Both the position numbers and the translations under genes were made by a program. DNA of 13,730 nucleotides from Betaproteobacteria bacterium (GTDB taxonomy: Bacteria > Pseudomonadota > Gammaproteobacteria > Burkholderiales > Burkholderiaceae_C): contig VBDL01000027.1 in NCBI GenBank assembly GCA_005884255.1, positions 1-13,730 on the forward strand, in the 5' to 3' direction. This document shows positions 1 through 7,742 of the stretch, piece after piece; the first letter of the stretch is position 1; each line of letters begins with the position of its first letter. The notes beneath the pieces are model-generated. The model saw only the letters and a list, made by a program, of their open reading frames with translations, did not search any database and had not been told where the DNA came from.

Positions 1-418
1 GAGGTCGTAGTTGAGTTGCTTGACGATCAACGGGCGCATGGGCCGCGAGTAGATCACGGCGGGCTTCACCGCCCGGCAACGCGTTGCAACCGCCTCATCG
101 TGCAACTCCGACCGCACCCTCAGGGTGAACGCCACTCCTCACGAAGTCACGGATTCAGGTTCAGCTTAGAAGGAATTTCGGCGCGCAAACAAGTTATTTC
201 TAGGGATAGCGCCTCCGACACAAGACCCTGCGCAGCAATGAACTTCAGTTCAAGCAGCCCCGGGCAGCCGCCTGAGCAGCACGAGAGGATGCTGACGAGT
301 TGGCGCCGCGCTTGGTGGCGTGCTGGCTCGATGACACGGCGCAATGGCTACATGAGCTTACCCCGTGAGCGGCCTACGAGGGCAAGAGCGCCCGTGCGCT
401 TGGGCTGTGCCTAGAAGC
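1..418. other. Gene-free flank, possibly decayed sequence
   Basis: I find no convincing gene here. Base composition is visibly less GC-rich than the rest of the window. Two weak traces are present. On the minus strand a frame is open from a stop at 139-141 to the window edge (45 codons, possible GTG at 133-135), with a protein-like end including the residues AVIYSRPMRPLIVKQLNYDL. It has no usable ribosome binding site because the GAGGAG touches the GTG. On the plus strand the frame 276-431 reads protein-like (for example LVACWLDDTAQWLHELTP) but is broken by TGA at 366-368 and has no start codon. Both could be the edge of a neighbouring gene or remnants of one. Neither is recognised. Confidence 0.4.
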
Positions 419-452
419 ACGGACCTGTTAGCAGTATCTCTAACAGGGCCGT
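419..452 (-). terminator. Strong hairpin downstream of tRNA-Thr
   Basis: Left arm ACGG-a-CCTGTTAG pairs with right arm CTAACAGG-g-CCGT: 8 perfect pairs, one mismatch, then 4 more pairs, with an 8-nt loop. It begins 6 nt past the CCA end of the tRNA in the direction of transcription, the expected place for a terminator. No U-run follows the stem on either strand, so it is not a textbook intrinsic terminator. It may work with Rho, or protect or process the 3' end. The perfection of the stem in an otherwise degenerate region argues that it is functional. Confidence 0.55.
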
Positions 453-458
453 CTCTAT

Positions 459-534
459 TGGTGCCGGTGAAAGGAGTCGAACCCTCGACCTTCGCATTAC
501 GAATGCGCTGCTCTACCAACTGAGCTACACCGGC
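459..534 (-). tRNA. tRNA-Thr (anticodon CGT)
   Basis: The minus strand folds as a full cloverleaf of 76 nt with encoded CCA. The acceptor stem GCCGGTG pairs with CACCGGC, followed by discriminator A and CCA at 461-459. The D-arm contains AGCTCAGTTGGTAGAGC, and the T-arm GAGGGTTCGACTCC has the conserved TTCGA. The anticodon loop TTCGTAA gives anticodon CGT (plus-strand 499-501), which reads the threonine codon ACG, a frequent codon in a GC-rich genome. The gene lies 28 nt beyond the fbp stop on the same strand but has its own -10 box. The 3' end faces the gene-free flank, a typical geometry for a tRNA used as an integration site, although I see no duplicated tRNA end in the window. Confidence 0.97.
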
Positions 535-546
535 GTGAAGCCTCGA

Positions 547-552
547 ATTATA
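547..552 (-). promoter_or_regulatory. -10 box of tRNA-Thr promoter
   Basis: A perfect TATAAT on the minus strand lies 12 nt before the first base of the tRNA and just beyond the fbp stop codon. In such GC-rich DNA a perfect -10 hexamer is notable, and the spacing predicts a precursor leader of about 5 nt. The -35 position, inside the end of fbp, shows no good TTGACA match. Confidence 0.7.
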
Positions 553-562
553 GCCAGAAGAT

Positions 563-1570
563 TCAGTTCGCCTTGGCGTGATAGGCCGTGACGCGCTCGA
601 CCTCGTTCTTCGAGCCGAGCACCACGCTCACGCGCTCGTGCAGCTTGCCCGGCGTGATGTCGAGGATGCGCTCGTGGCCGTTGGTGGCGGCGCCGCCGGC
701 CTGCTCGACGAGGAAGGCCATCGGGTTGGCCTCGTACATCAGGCGCAGCTTGCCGGGCTTGTCGGGCTCGCGCTTGTCCCACGGGTACAGGAACACGCCG
801 CCGCGCGTGAGGATGCGATGCACGTCGGCCACCATGCTGGCAATCCAGCGCATGTTGAAGTCCTTGCCTCGCGGGCCATCCGTGCCGGCCAGGCATTCGT
901 CGATGTAGCGTTTCACCGGCGGCGCCCAGTGGCGCATGTTGCTCATGTTGACGGCGAACTCCTTGGTGTCCGCCGGGATCTGCACGTTCTCGCTGGTCAG
1001 CACCCAGGAGCCTTGCTCGCGGTCGAGCGTGAACATCGCGACGCCGTCGCCCACGGTCAGCGCGAGCGTGGTCTGCGGGCCGTAGATGCAGTAGCCCGCC
1101 GCGGCCTGCGCCTTGCCGGACTGCAGGAAATCGGCCTCGTTGACGCCGTGGTGGTGCCCCACCTTCTTCAGCACCGAGAAGATGGTGCCGATGCTGACGT
1201 TCACGTCGATGTTCGAGGAACCATCGAGCGGGTCGAACAGCAGCAGGTATTCGCCCTGCGGATAACGGTCGGGCACCGTGTGGATGCTGTCCATCTCCTC
1301 GCTGGCCATCGCCGCGAGGTGGCCGCCCCAGGAGTTGGCTTCGAGCAGCACCTCGTTGGCGATGATGTCGAGCTTCTTCTGCACCTCGCCTTGCACGTTC
1401 TCGGTGGTGGCGGTGCCGAGCACATCGCCTAAAGCGCCCTTGTTGACCGAGATGGCGATCTGCTTGCAGGCGCGCGCGACGACCTCGATCAGCAGGCGCA
1501 GCTGCGCGGGGATGCGGCCGTGCTCGCGCTGCTGCTCGACGAGGTATTGGGTAAGGCTGATTTTCTTCAT
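563..1570 (-). CDS. fbp: Class I fructose-1,6-bisphosphatase
   Basis: Hydrolyses fructose 1,6-bisphosphate to fructose 6-phosphate and phosphate in the cytoplasm, the committed step of gluconeogenesis (and of the Calvin cycle in autotrophs). The 335-residue product has normal family length. It carries the metal-binding acidic pair E91-E92, the signature DPLDGSSN at 113-120 (D113 and D116 bind metal) and E280 in LMYEANPMAFLVEQAGG, followed by the usual C-terminal LHERVSVVLGS block. The ATG at 1570 is chosen because MKKISLTQYLVEQQ is the normal start of the family and no later Met is plausible. It has no Shine-Dalgarno: a palindrome ends 6 nt upstream. It is the last gene of a probable prfB-pepN-fbp run, 32 nt after pepN. 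It may be the chromosomal gluconeogenic copy; no cbb genes are visible to argue for a Calvin-cycle role. Confidence 0.97.
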   Translation of the reverse strand: MKKISLTQYLVEQQREHGRIPAQLRLLIEVVARACKQIAISVNKGALGDVLGTATTENVQGEVQKKLDIIANEVLLEANSWGGHLAAMASEEMDSIHTVPDRYPQGEYLLLFDPLDGSSNIDVNVSIGTIFSVLKKVGHHHGVNEADFLQSGKAQAAAGYCIYGPQTTLALTVGDGVAMFTLDREQGSWVLTSENVQIPADTKEFAVNMSNMRHWAPPVKRYIDECLAGTDGPRGKDFNMRWIASMVADVHRILTRGGVFLYPWDKREPDKPGKLRLMYEANPMAFLVEQAGGAATNGHERILDITPGKLHERVSVVLGSKNEVERVTAYHAKAN

Positions 1571-1576
1571 GGCGAT

Positions 1577-1594
1577 GGTGGGCTGAAGCCCACC
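1577..1594. repeat. Short palindrome (REP-like) between pepN and fbp
   Basis: GGTGGGC-TGAA-GCCCACC is a perfect 7-bp stem with a 4-nt loop, with CTACGG directly following on the plus strand. The same kind of element (GTGGGCTGAAGCCCAC followed by CTACG) is, to my recollection, a dispersed intergenic palindrome in many proteobacterial genomes; I could not count copies here. It fills most of the 32-nt pepN-fbp gap and would form a hairpin in the mRNA ending 6 nt before the fbp start codon. Confidence 0.6.
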
Positions 1595-1602
1595 CTACGG
1601 GT

Positions 1603-4293
1603 TCATTGGGCTTCCAGGGCGCGGGTGACGATCTCGCGCACGTCGTTGCTGAGATCGCCCTTGGCGGCGACGCGCGCAACGGCCTCGCGTGCTGCGCTGC
1701 GGTAGGGCTCGACGAGCACGCTCCAGCGGTCCATCACGCGGGCCAGGCGCGCGGCGATCTGCGGGTTGATGGCATCGAGCTCGAGCACGCGGTCAGCCCA
1801 GAACACGTAGCCGGCGGCATCGGCGCGGTGGAAGGCGGCGGGGTTGAACAGGCACAGCGAGAAGATGAGGCTGCGTGCGCGGTTCGGGTTCTTCATCGAG
1901 AAGTCGGGGTGGCTCAACAGCGCCTTGGCCTTCGTGAACACGCGGCCCGCACCGTCGCCCAGCGGTTCGGGCGTGCGTGCCTGCAGCGCGAACCACTTGT
2001 CGATGACCAGCGCTTCGCCCTTGAAGATCTCGTGGAAGCGCGCCAGCGCCGGCTCGGCCAGCTCGGCATGCGCTTCGACCAGCGCGCTCAGGGCGCCCAG
2101 CCGCTCAGTCATGTTGCCGGCGTCCTTGAAGCGCTGGTAGGCCTTGCCGGGCCACACCGTGTCGCCTTGCGCCTGCGCGTCGACGAGGATCATTGCCAGC
2201 GCCAAATTGGCCAGCGAGCGGCGGCCGGCCGACGCCGGGTCGGGCGAGTAGCCGCCGCGCACCTGGTGCGCCTCCCAGGCCCACTCCCAGTCGTCGCGCA
2301 ACGCTCGCGCGAGCTCGCGCTTCATCGTCTCGCGGGCACGGTGGATGTGCTGCGGGTCGACGGCGGTGAGCTGCTCGGCGATGTAGCCTTCGCTGGGCAG
2401 CGTGAGCACCAGTTCCTTGAATGCGGCATCGAGCGTCGGGTGGCGCAGCGCGCCGCGCATCGCGTCGACGAAGGCCTCATCGACCTCCGGCTCGGCACCG
2501 GTGCGCACTGCGGTGAGCAGGCGTGCCAATGCCAGGCGCTGGCCGGCTTCCCAGCGGTTGAAGGGGTCGGCGTCATGCGCGAGCAGCGTGAGCAACTCCG
2601 CATCGTGCAGGCTGTCGACCAGGTGCACCGGTGCGGAGAACCCGCGCAGCAGCGACGGCACCGGCTCGACCTCGACATTGACGAAGGTGTAGTAGGTGTG
2701 CGCCTCGTCGAGCACCAGCACGCGTTCGGTGCCCACCGGCGCCGCCTCGCCCTCGAGCTGCAAGGGCAGGGCGCTGCCGTCGCGGCCAACCAGGCCCATC
2801 GCCACCGGGATCACGAAGGGCTGCTTCAGCGGCTGCCCCGGCGACGGCTCGCTGTGCTGCTCGAGGCCCAGCGTGTAGGTGCGGCTGGGCGCGTCGTAGC
2901 GGCCGCGCGCCGTGAGCTTGGGCGTGCCGGCTTGCGCATACCAGCGCTTGAAGGTGGCGAGCTTGTCGGCCAGCGCGCTGCCCGGGTTGGCATCGGCAAT
3001 GGCCTGCGCGAAGTCGTCGCAGGTCACGGCGTGGCCGTCGTGGCGCTCGAAGTACAGCGTGATGCCGCGCGCGAAGCCTTCGCGGCCGACCAGCGTCTGC
3101 ATCATGCGCACCACCTCCGCGCCCTTCTCGTAGACGGTGGAGGTGTAGAAGTTGTTGATCTCGATGTAGGTGTCGGGGCGCACCGGGTGCGCCATCGGGC
3201 CGGCATCCTCGGGGAACTGCATCTGGCGCAGTTGCCGCACGTCCTCGATGCGCTTGACGGCCCGCGCGCTCGCGTTGCCCGCCATGTCCATGCTGAATTC
3301 CTGGTCGCGGAAGACCGTGAGGCCCTCCTTCAGGCTCAGCTGGAACCAGTCGCGGCAGGTGATGCGGTTGCCCGTCCAGTTGTGGAAGTACTCGTGGCCG
3401 ACCACGCTTTCGATGGCGGAGAAGTCGCCGTCGGTGGCGGTGGCCGGGTTGGCGAGAACGAACTTCGTGTTGAAGATGTTCAGGCCCTTGTTCTCCATCG
3501 CGCCCATGTTGAAATCGCCCACCGCGACGATCATGAAGCGCTCGAGGTCCAGCGGCAGCTTGAAGCGCGCTTCGTCCCACACCACCGAGGCAACCAGCGA
3601 GTTCATCGCATGCTCGGTCTTGTCGAGGTCGCCGCGGCGCACGTAGACCTGCAGCAGATGATCCTTGCCCGAGCGCGTGCGCACCCATTGCTCGCGCGCC
3701 ACGAGGTCGGCCGCGACCAGCGCGAACAGATAGCTCGGCTTGGGGAAGGGGTCGTGCCACTTCGCATAGTGGCGTCCGTTGTCGAGCTCGCCTTGCTCGA
3801 CCAGGTTGCCGTTGGACAGCAGCACTGGGTACTTCGCCTTGTCGCCGCGCAAGGTGACGGTGTAGACCGCCATCACGTCGGGCCGGTCGAGGAAGTAGGT
3901 GATGCGGCGGAAGCCCTCGGCCTCGCACTGCGTGAAGAAGCCGCCGCCCGAGGTGTACAGCCCCGACAGGTGCGTGTTCTTCTCCGGCGCGATGGTGTTG
4001 CGGATCTCCAGCGTGAACGCGCCTTCGGCCGGCGGGTTGTCGATGATGAGCGCGCCGTCTTCATGGCGGAAGCTCACGCTCTCGCCGTTGATCAGCACGC
4101 GCAGCAGGTTCAGTTCCTCGCCGTGGAGCTTCAGCGCCTGCGCCGCGCTGCCCGCATTGCGCTCGAGCTGCATGCGGCTCACGACGATGGTCTTCACCGG
4201 GTCGAGGTCGAACGTCAGGTCGACGGTGCGGATCCAGTAGGCGGGGGCGGTGTAGTCCTCGCGGCGGATCGGAGTGTTTTGTCCTTCGCGCAT
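1603..4293 (-). CDS. pepN: Aminopeptidase N (M1 zinc metallopeptidase)
   Basis: Cytoplasmic zinc aminopeptidase that removes N-terminal residues from peptides in the late steps of protein turnover. The 896-residue protein is close to the E. coli enzyme (870). Visible in order: N-terminal beta domain beginning RREDYTAPAYWI, the substrate-anchoring GAMEN at 264-268, the zinc site HEYFH (H300, E301, H304) with the third ligand E323 in LSLKEG, and the transition-state tyrosine Y388 in VYEKGAEVVRMM. The long helical C-terminal domain runs to the end, and nothing is missing. The frame stays open well upstream (to about 4854), but that extension lies inside prfB. The ATG at 4293, preceded by AGAGAG and 16 nt after the prfB stop, matches the family N-terminus. 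Likely translated from a shared prfB-pepN-fbp message. Confidence 0.97.
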   Translation of the reverse strand: MREGQNTPIRREDYTAPAYWIRTVDLTFDLDPVKTIVVSRMQLERNAGSAAQALKLHGEELNLLRVLINGESVSFRHEDGALIIDNPPAEGAFTLEIRNTIAPEKNTHLSGLYTSGGGFFTQCEAEGFRRITYFLDRPDVMAVYTVTLRGDKAKYPVLLSNGNLVEQGELDNGRHYAKWHDPFPKPSYLFALVAADLVAREQWVRTRSGKDHLLQVYVRRGDLDKTEHAMNSLVASVVWDEARFKLPLDLERFMIVAVGDFNMGAMENKGLNIFNTKFVLANPATATDGDFSAIESVVGHEYFHNWTGNRITCRDWFQLSLKEGLTVFRDQEFSMDMAGNASARAVKRIEDVRQLRQMQFPEDAGPMAHPVRPDTYIEINNFYTSTVYEKGAEVVRMMQTLVGREGFARGITLYFERHDGHAVTCDDFAQAIADANPGSALADKLATFKRWYAQAGTPKLTARGRYDAPSRTYTLGLEQHSEPSPGQPLKQPFVIPVAMGLVGRDGSALPLQLEGEAAPVGTERVLVLDEAHTYYTFVNVEVEPVPSLLRGFSAPVHLVDSLHDAELLTLLAHDADPFNRWEAGQRLALARLLTAVRTGAEPEVDEAFVDAMRGALRHPTLDAAFKELVLTLPSEGYIAEQLTAVDPQHIHRARETMKRELARALRDDWEWAWEAHQVRGGYSPDPASAGRRSLANLALAMILVDAQAQGDTVWPGKAYQRFKDAGNMTERLGALSALVEAHAELAEPALARFHEIFKGEALVIDKWFALQARTPEPLGDGAGRVFTKAKALLSHPDFSMKNPNRARSLIFSLCLFNPAAFHRADAAGYVFWADRVLELDAINPQIAARLARVMDRWSVLVEPYRSAAREAVARVAAKGDLSNDVREIVTRALEAQ

Positions 4294-4309
4294 GGCTTGT
4301 CTCTCTTGT

Positions 4310-5414
4310 TCAGACGCCTTGTTTGAGGCTTGCGGCGATGAAGGCATCGAGGTCGCCGTCGAGCACCTTTTGCGTGTTGCTGATCTCGACGTTGGTGCGC
4401 AGGTCCTTGATGCGGCTCTGGTCGAGCACGTAGCTGCGGATCTGGTGGCCCCAGCCGACGTCGGTCTTGGAGTCTTCGAGCTTCTGCTGCTCGGCCATCT
4501 GCTTGCGCATCTCGTGCTCATACAGGCGCGAGCGCAGCATCTGCCAGGCCTCGTCGCGGTTGCGGTGCTGGGAACGATCGTTCTGGCACTGCACGACGAT
4601 GCCGGTGGGGATGTGCGTGAGGCGCACCGCCGAGTCGGTCTTGTTGATGTGCTGGCCGCCGGCGCCGGAGGCGCGGAAGGTGTCGGTGCGCACGTCGGCC
4701 GGGTTGATGTCGATCTCGATCGAGTCGTCGACCTCGGGGTAGACGAACAGGCTCGCGAAGCTCGTGTGGCGGCCGCCCGACGAATCGAAGGGGCTCTTGC
4801 GCACCAGGCGGTGCACGCCGGTCTCGGTGCGCAGCAGGCCGAAGGCATAGTCACCCTCGACCTTGATCGTCGCCGAGCGGATGCCGGCCACGTCGCCCTC
4901 GGTCTCTTCCATCACCTCGGCCTTGAAGCCCTTGCGCTCGCAGTACTTGAGGTACTGGCGCAACAGCATGCTGGCCCAGTCGCAAGCCTCGGTGCCGCCG
5001 GCGCCGGCCTGGATGTCGATGAAGCAGTTGCTCGGGTCCGCCGGGTTGTTGAACATGCGGCGGAACTCGAGCTGATCGACGATCTCGCGCAGCTTGTGCG
5101 CCTCGGCCTCGATCGCCATCAGGCCGTCGACATCGCCGTCGGCCTTGGACATCTCGAAGAGTTCGGTGTTGTCGGAGAGGTTGCTGCTGAGGTGGTCGAT
5201 GGTCTCGACCACGGTTTCCAGCGCCTTCTTCTCGCGGCCCAGTTCCTGGGCGCGCTTGGGTTCGTTCCACACGCTCGGGTTCTCGAGCGCGGCGTTGACT
5301 TCGTTCAGCCGCAGTGCCTTGCGGTCGTAGTCAAAGATACCCCCGGAGCTGCTCGGTACGGGCGCTCAGGTCGGCGAGCAGCGTGCCGATCGAGTTGATG
5401 CGTTCGATGTCCAT
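4310..5414 (-). CDS. prfB: Peptide chain release factor 2, programmed +1 frameshift
   Basis: Recognises UGA and UAA stop codons on the ribosome and triggers peptide release. It is encoded in two frames. The first, from ATG at 5414, gives 27 residues (MDIERINSIG to RGYL) and ends at an in-frame TGA (5331-5333). After a +1 shift translation continues LDYDRKALRLNEVNAALE to the stop at 4310, for 367 residues in total (E. coli 365). The stop-codon-reading SPF tripeptide lies at about 207-209, within RLVRKSPFDSSGGR, and the catalytic GGQ loop at about 252-254, within SGAGGQHINKTDSAV. An in-frame ATG nine codons upstream (5441) is a possible alternative start; neither has a clear ribosome binding site. 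The internal stop makes the gene self-regulating: low RF2 favours the shift. It leads the pepN and fbp genes. Confidence 0.97.
5330..5346 (-). promoter_or_regulatory. prfB recoding (frameshift) site
   Basis: The minus strand reads CCGGGGGTATCTTTGAC. It contains the GGGGG Shine-Dalgarno-like stimulator, the slippery CTT codon, the UGA at 5331-5333, and the C after the stop that makes it a poor terminator. Only the first base of the usual AGGGGG differs (C instead of A). The ribosome slips forward one base on CTT when RF2 is scarce, giving full-length RF2. Confidence 0.95.
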
Positions 5415-5461
5415 GATGGTCTGGTGCGGGAAAGCGGGCATTTTCGCATGGGCACCCCCTA

Positions 5462-5531
5462 GGCTCCGCAGCGCCGGGCCGCCCCAAGCAAGGAGCCACC
5501 CTCTCGGAGGGTGGTCGCGGTACCCCGCGAC
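5462..5531. repeat. Cluster of three inverted repeats in the divergent intergenic region
   Basis: Three inverted repeats run back to back. GGCTCC (5462-5467) pairs with GGAGCC (5492-5497) around a GC-rich block. CCACCCTC (5496-5503) pairs with GAGGGTGG (5507-5514) around a 3-nt loop. GTCGCGG (5514-5520) pairs with CCGCGAC (5525-5531) around TACC. The cluster lies between the divergent prfB and response-regulator starts, so it is not an end-of-gene terminator for either. Its composition looks like a dispersed palindromic element; the alternative is structured 5' leader RNA or operators. Confidence 0.55.
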
Positions 5532-5546
5532 CGGGTGGCATCATCT

Positions 5547-5565
5547 AGGGTAATTCCGGGGCGGA
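5547..5565 (+). promoter_or_regulatory. Candidate operator, copy 1 (upstream of RR1)
   Basis: AGGGTAATTCCGGGGCGGA matches the sequence at 9974-9992 at 15 of 19 positions (shared core AGGGT-n-A-n-TCCGGG-nn-GGA). It lies 71 nt before the RR1 start and just after the palindrome cluster, a sensible place for an activator site. The binding protein is unknown. No canonical sigma-70 -10/-35 pair is obvious after it. Confidence 0.4.
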
Positions 5566-5636
5566 GTTGCCCGAGCAGGGCTGCGTTTCGTCAGTAGGCT
5601 GTAAGCCGCGGCGAACGAAAGTCCGCGTCAAGCAGG

Positions 5637-6008
5637 ATGAGCAAGACCATACTGATTGCCGACGACGAGCCCAGCATCGTCGTCTCGCTTGAATATCTGC
5701 TCGAGCATGGTGGCTACGAGGTCCGGGTTGCACGGGACGGCGAAGAAGCGCTGGCGGCCGTGGAAAAGTTCCATCCCGATCTCGTGCTGCTGGATGTCAT
5801 GCTGCCGCGGATGAATGGCTTCGAGGTGTGCCAGAAGGTCCGCGAATCGCCGGACCTGAGCGGCACGCGCATCGTCATGTTGACCGCCAAGGGGCGGGAC
5901 GTTGAAATCAGCAAGGGGCTCGCGCTCGGCGCGGACGCCTACGTGACCAAGCCGTTCTCCACGCGGGAACTGATGGCCACGATCAGCAAGTTGCTAGAGG
6001 GGAAGTGA
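5637..6008 (+). CDS. Single-domain response regulator (RR1)
   Basis: A 123-residue CheY-like receiver with no output domain. The acidic pocket D9-D10 is followed by phospho-acceptor D53 in LVLLDVMLPRMNG, then T83 in VMLTAKG and K105 in the TKPF motif, so all switch residues are present. It ends right after the last receiver helix, so it must act by protein contact, not by binding DNA. It is about two thirds identical to RR2 (81 of 121 by hand), including the block SGTRIVMLTA and most of KGLALGADAY-TKPFST. It opens the plus-strand cluster, 50 nt before the transporter. Its likely phosphate donor is the symporter-type kinase at 10533. The ATG has only an AGG touching it as ribosome binding site. 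Confidence 0.9.
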   Translation: MSKTILIADDEPSIVVSLEYLLEHGGYEVRVARDGEEALAAVEKFHPDLVLLDVMLPRMNGFEVCQKVRESPDLSGTRIVMLTAKGRDVEISKGLALGADAYVTKPFSTRELMATISKLLEGK

Positions 6009-6045
6009 TCGTTCAACAGCGTCGGCGGCACGTCGATCGCACAAT

Positions 6046-6053
6046 GAGAGGAG
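6046..6053 (+). promoter_or_regulatory. Ribosome binding site fixing the transporter start
   Basis: GAGAGGAG followed by TTTCC and ATG at 6059 is the best Shine-Dalgarno in the window. It overlaps an earlier in-frame ATG at 6044, which rules that ATG out, and leaves 6059 as the start. Confidence 0.85.
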
Positions 6054-6058
6054 TTTCC

Positions 6059-7729
6059 ATGGCTAACGCAAGCACCTTGGCGGCGACGGGCGACCGAGGT
6101 ATGACCCGGGACGAACGCAAGGTCATCTTCGCGTCGTCTCTGGGCACGGTTTTCGAGTGGTACGACTTCTACCTGTATGGTTCGCTCGCCGCGATCATCA
6201 GCCGGCAGTTCTTCGCTGGCGTCAACGAGACCACGTCCTTCATCTTTGCGCTGCTGGCCTTCGCGGCCGGCTTCGCGGTGCGGCCCTTCGGCGCGATCAT
6301 CTTCGGCCGCCTGGGCGACATGATCGGCCGCAAGTACACCTTCCTCATCACGATCCTGATCATGGGCCTGTCCACCGCCATCGTGGGCATGCTGCCGAGC
6401 TACGCGTCGATCGGCGTGGCGGCGCCCATCATCCTGATCTCGCTGCGCCTGCTGCAGGGTCTGGCGCTGGGCGGTGAATACGGCGGTGCGGCCACCTATG
6501 TTGCCGAGCACGCGCCCACCGGCAAGCGCGGCTACTACACGAGCTTCATCCAGACCACGGCGACGCTCGGGCTGTTCCTTTCGCTGCTGATCATCCTCGG
6601 GTGCCGTCTGGCGATGGGCAAGGACTTCGACGACTGGGGCTGGCGCATCCCGTTCCTGCTGTCGATCCTGCTGCTGGCGATCTCGGTCTACATCCGCCTG
6701 CAGCTCAATGAGTCGCCGGTGTTCAAGAAGATGAAGGAGGAGGGCAAGGCCTCGCGCGCGCCGCTGACCGAATCGTTCCTGCGCTGGCCGAACCTGAAGA
6801 TCGTGATCCTGATCCTGCTCGGCGGCACCGCAGGGCAGGCCGTCGTCTGGTACACGGGCCAGTTCTATGCGCTGTTCTTCCTGCTGCAGACGCTGAAGGT
6901 CGACCCGACCACGGCCAACCTGCTGATTGCCGGCTCGCTGGCCATCGGCACGCCGTTCTTCATCGTGTTCGGCTGGCTGTCCGACAAGATCGGCCGCAAG
7001 CCCATCATCATGGTCGGCTGCCTGTTGGCCGCGGTGACCTACTTCCCCATCTTCAAGGCGCTGACGCAGTACGCGAACCCCGCGATCTTCGAGGCGCAGG
7101 CGAAGAATCCGGTGACCGTGGTGGCCGACCCGGCGCAGTGCTCGTTCCAGTTCGACCCGGTCGGCAAGGCCAAATTCACCAGCTCGTGCGACATCGCCAA
7201 GAGCGCGATGGCCAAGCGCGCCATCAACTACAGCAACGAGGCGGCTCCGGCGGGCACGGTCGCTTCGATCAAGATCGGCAGCACCACGCTGGCCGCGTTC
7301 GACGGCACCACGCTGCCGGCCGCCGATTTCAAGGCGAAGTTCGGCGCGTTCGACAAGTCGGTGACCGACGCGATCAAGGCGGCCGGCTACCCGACCAAGG
7401 CCGACCCGGACAAGATCAACTACCCGATGGTGGTGCTGCTGCTGACGATCCTCGTCATCTACGTGACGATGGTCTACGGGCCGATTGCCGCGTGGCTGGT
7501 CGAGCTGTTCCCCACGCGCATCCGCTACACGTCGATGTCGCTGCCCTATCACATCGGCAACGGCTGGTTCGGCGGCTTCCTGCCGACCACGGCCTTCGCG
7601 ATGGTGGCAGCCACCGGCGACATCTACTACGGGCTGTGGTACCCGATCGTGGTGTCGATCATGACGGCCGTGCTGGGCACCTTCTTCCTGCCCGAGACCA
7701 AGGACCGCGATATCCACCACGACAGCTAA
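6059..7729 (+). CDS. MHS-family MFS transporter with periplasmic insertion
   Basis: Inner-membrane secondary transporter of the metabolite:H+ symporter type (relatives of ProP, KgtP, ShiA), 556 residues against about 430-450 for the family. The N-terminal signature SLGTVFEWYDFYLYG (27-41) and motif A GRLGDMIGRK (83-92) are present, with the second-half copy GWLSDKIGRKP at 305-315. The RLLQGLALGGEYGGAATY block is at 130-147. The extra length is a hydrophilic stretch of about 115 residues (about 337-455) between predicted helices 9 and 10. By topology this lies in the periplasm; it holds two cysteines (C361, C377) that could form a disulfide. Substrate cannot be read from sequence; a small organic acid is plausible from the family. 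It follows RR1 by 50 nt and is probably co-transcribed. Confidence 0.9.
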   Translation: MANASTLAATGDRGMTRDERKVIFASSLGTVFEWYDFYLYGSLAAIISRQFFAGVNETTSFIFALLAFAAGFAVRPFGAIIFGRLGDMIGRKYTFLITILIMGLSTAIVGMLPSYASIGVAAPIILISLRLLQGLALGGEYGGAATYVAEHAPTGKRGYYTSFIQTTATLGLFLSLLIILGCRLAMGKDFDDWGWRIPFLLSILLLAISVYIRLQLNESPVFKKMKEEGKASRAPLTESFLRWPNLKIVILILLGGTAGQAVVWYTGQFYALFFLLQTLKVDPTTANLLIAGSLAIGTPFFIVFGWLSDKIGRKPIIMVGCLLAAVTYFPIFKALTQYANPAIFEAQAKNPVTVVADPAQCSFQFDPVGKAKFTSSCDIAKSAMAKRAINYSNEAAPAGTVASIKIGSTTLAAFDGTTLPAADFKAKFGAFDKSVTDAIKAAGYPTKADPDKINYPMVVLLLTILVIYVTMVYGPIAAWLVELFPTRIRYTSMSLPYHIGNGWFGGFLPTTAFAMVAATGDIYYGLWYPIVVSIMTAVLGTFFLPETKDRDIHHDS

Positions 7730-7742
7730 AGCCAGCGCTAGA

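Noticed and set aside
276..431. Protein-like broken frame on the plus strand
   Set aside because: No start codon, an internal TGA at 366, too short and not recognisable; kept only as a possible remnant in the flank description.
1606..4326. 906-codon open frame on the plus strand opposite pepN
   Set aside because: It mirrors the pepN codons; the product is a His/Val/Arg-rich low-complexity string with no motif, a usual artefact of GC-rich DNA.
4294..4854. 187-codon N-terminal extension of pepN
   Set aside because: It lies within prfB in another frame and is Arg/Ser/Thr-rich; the family N-terminus and spacing fit ATG 4293.
5939..7720. 593-codon minus-strand frame opposite the transporter
   Set aside because: Shadow of the transporter codons with no hydrophobic or catalytic pattern.
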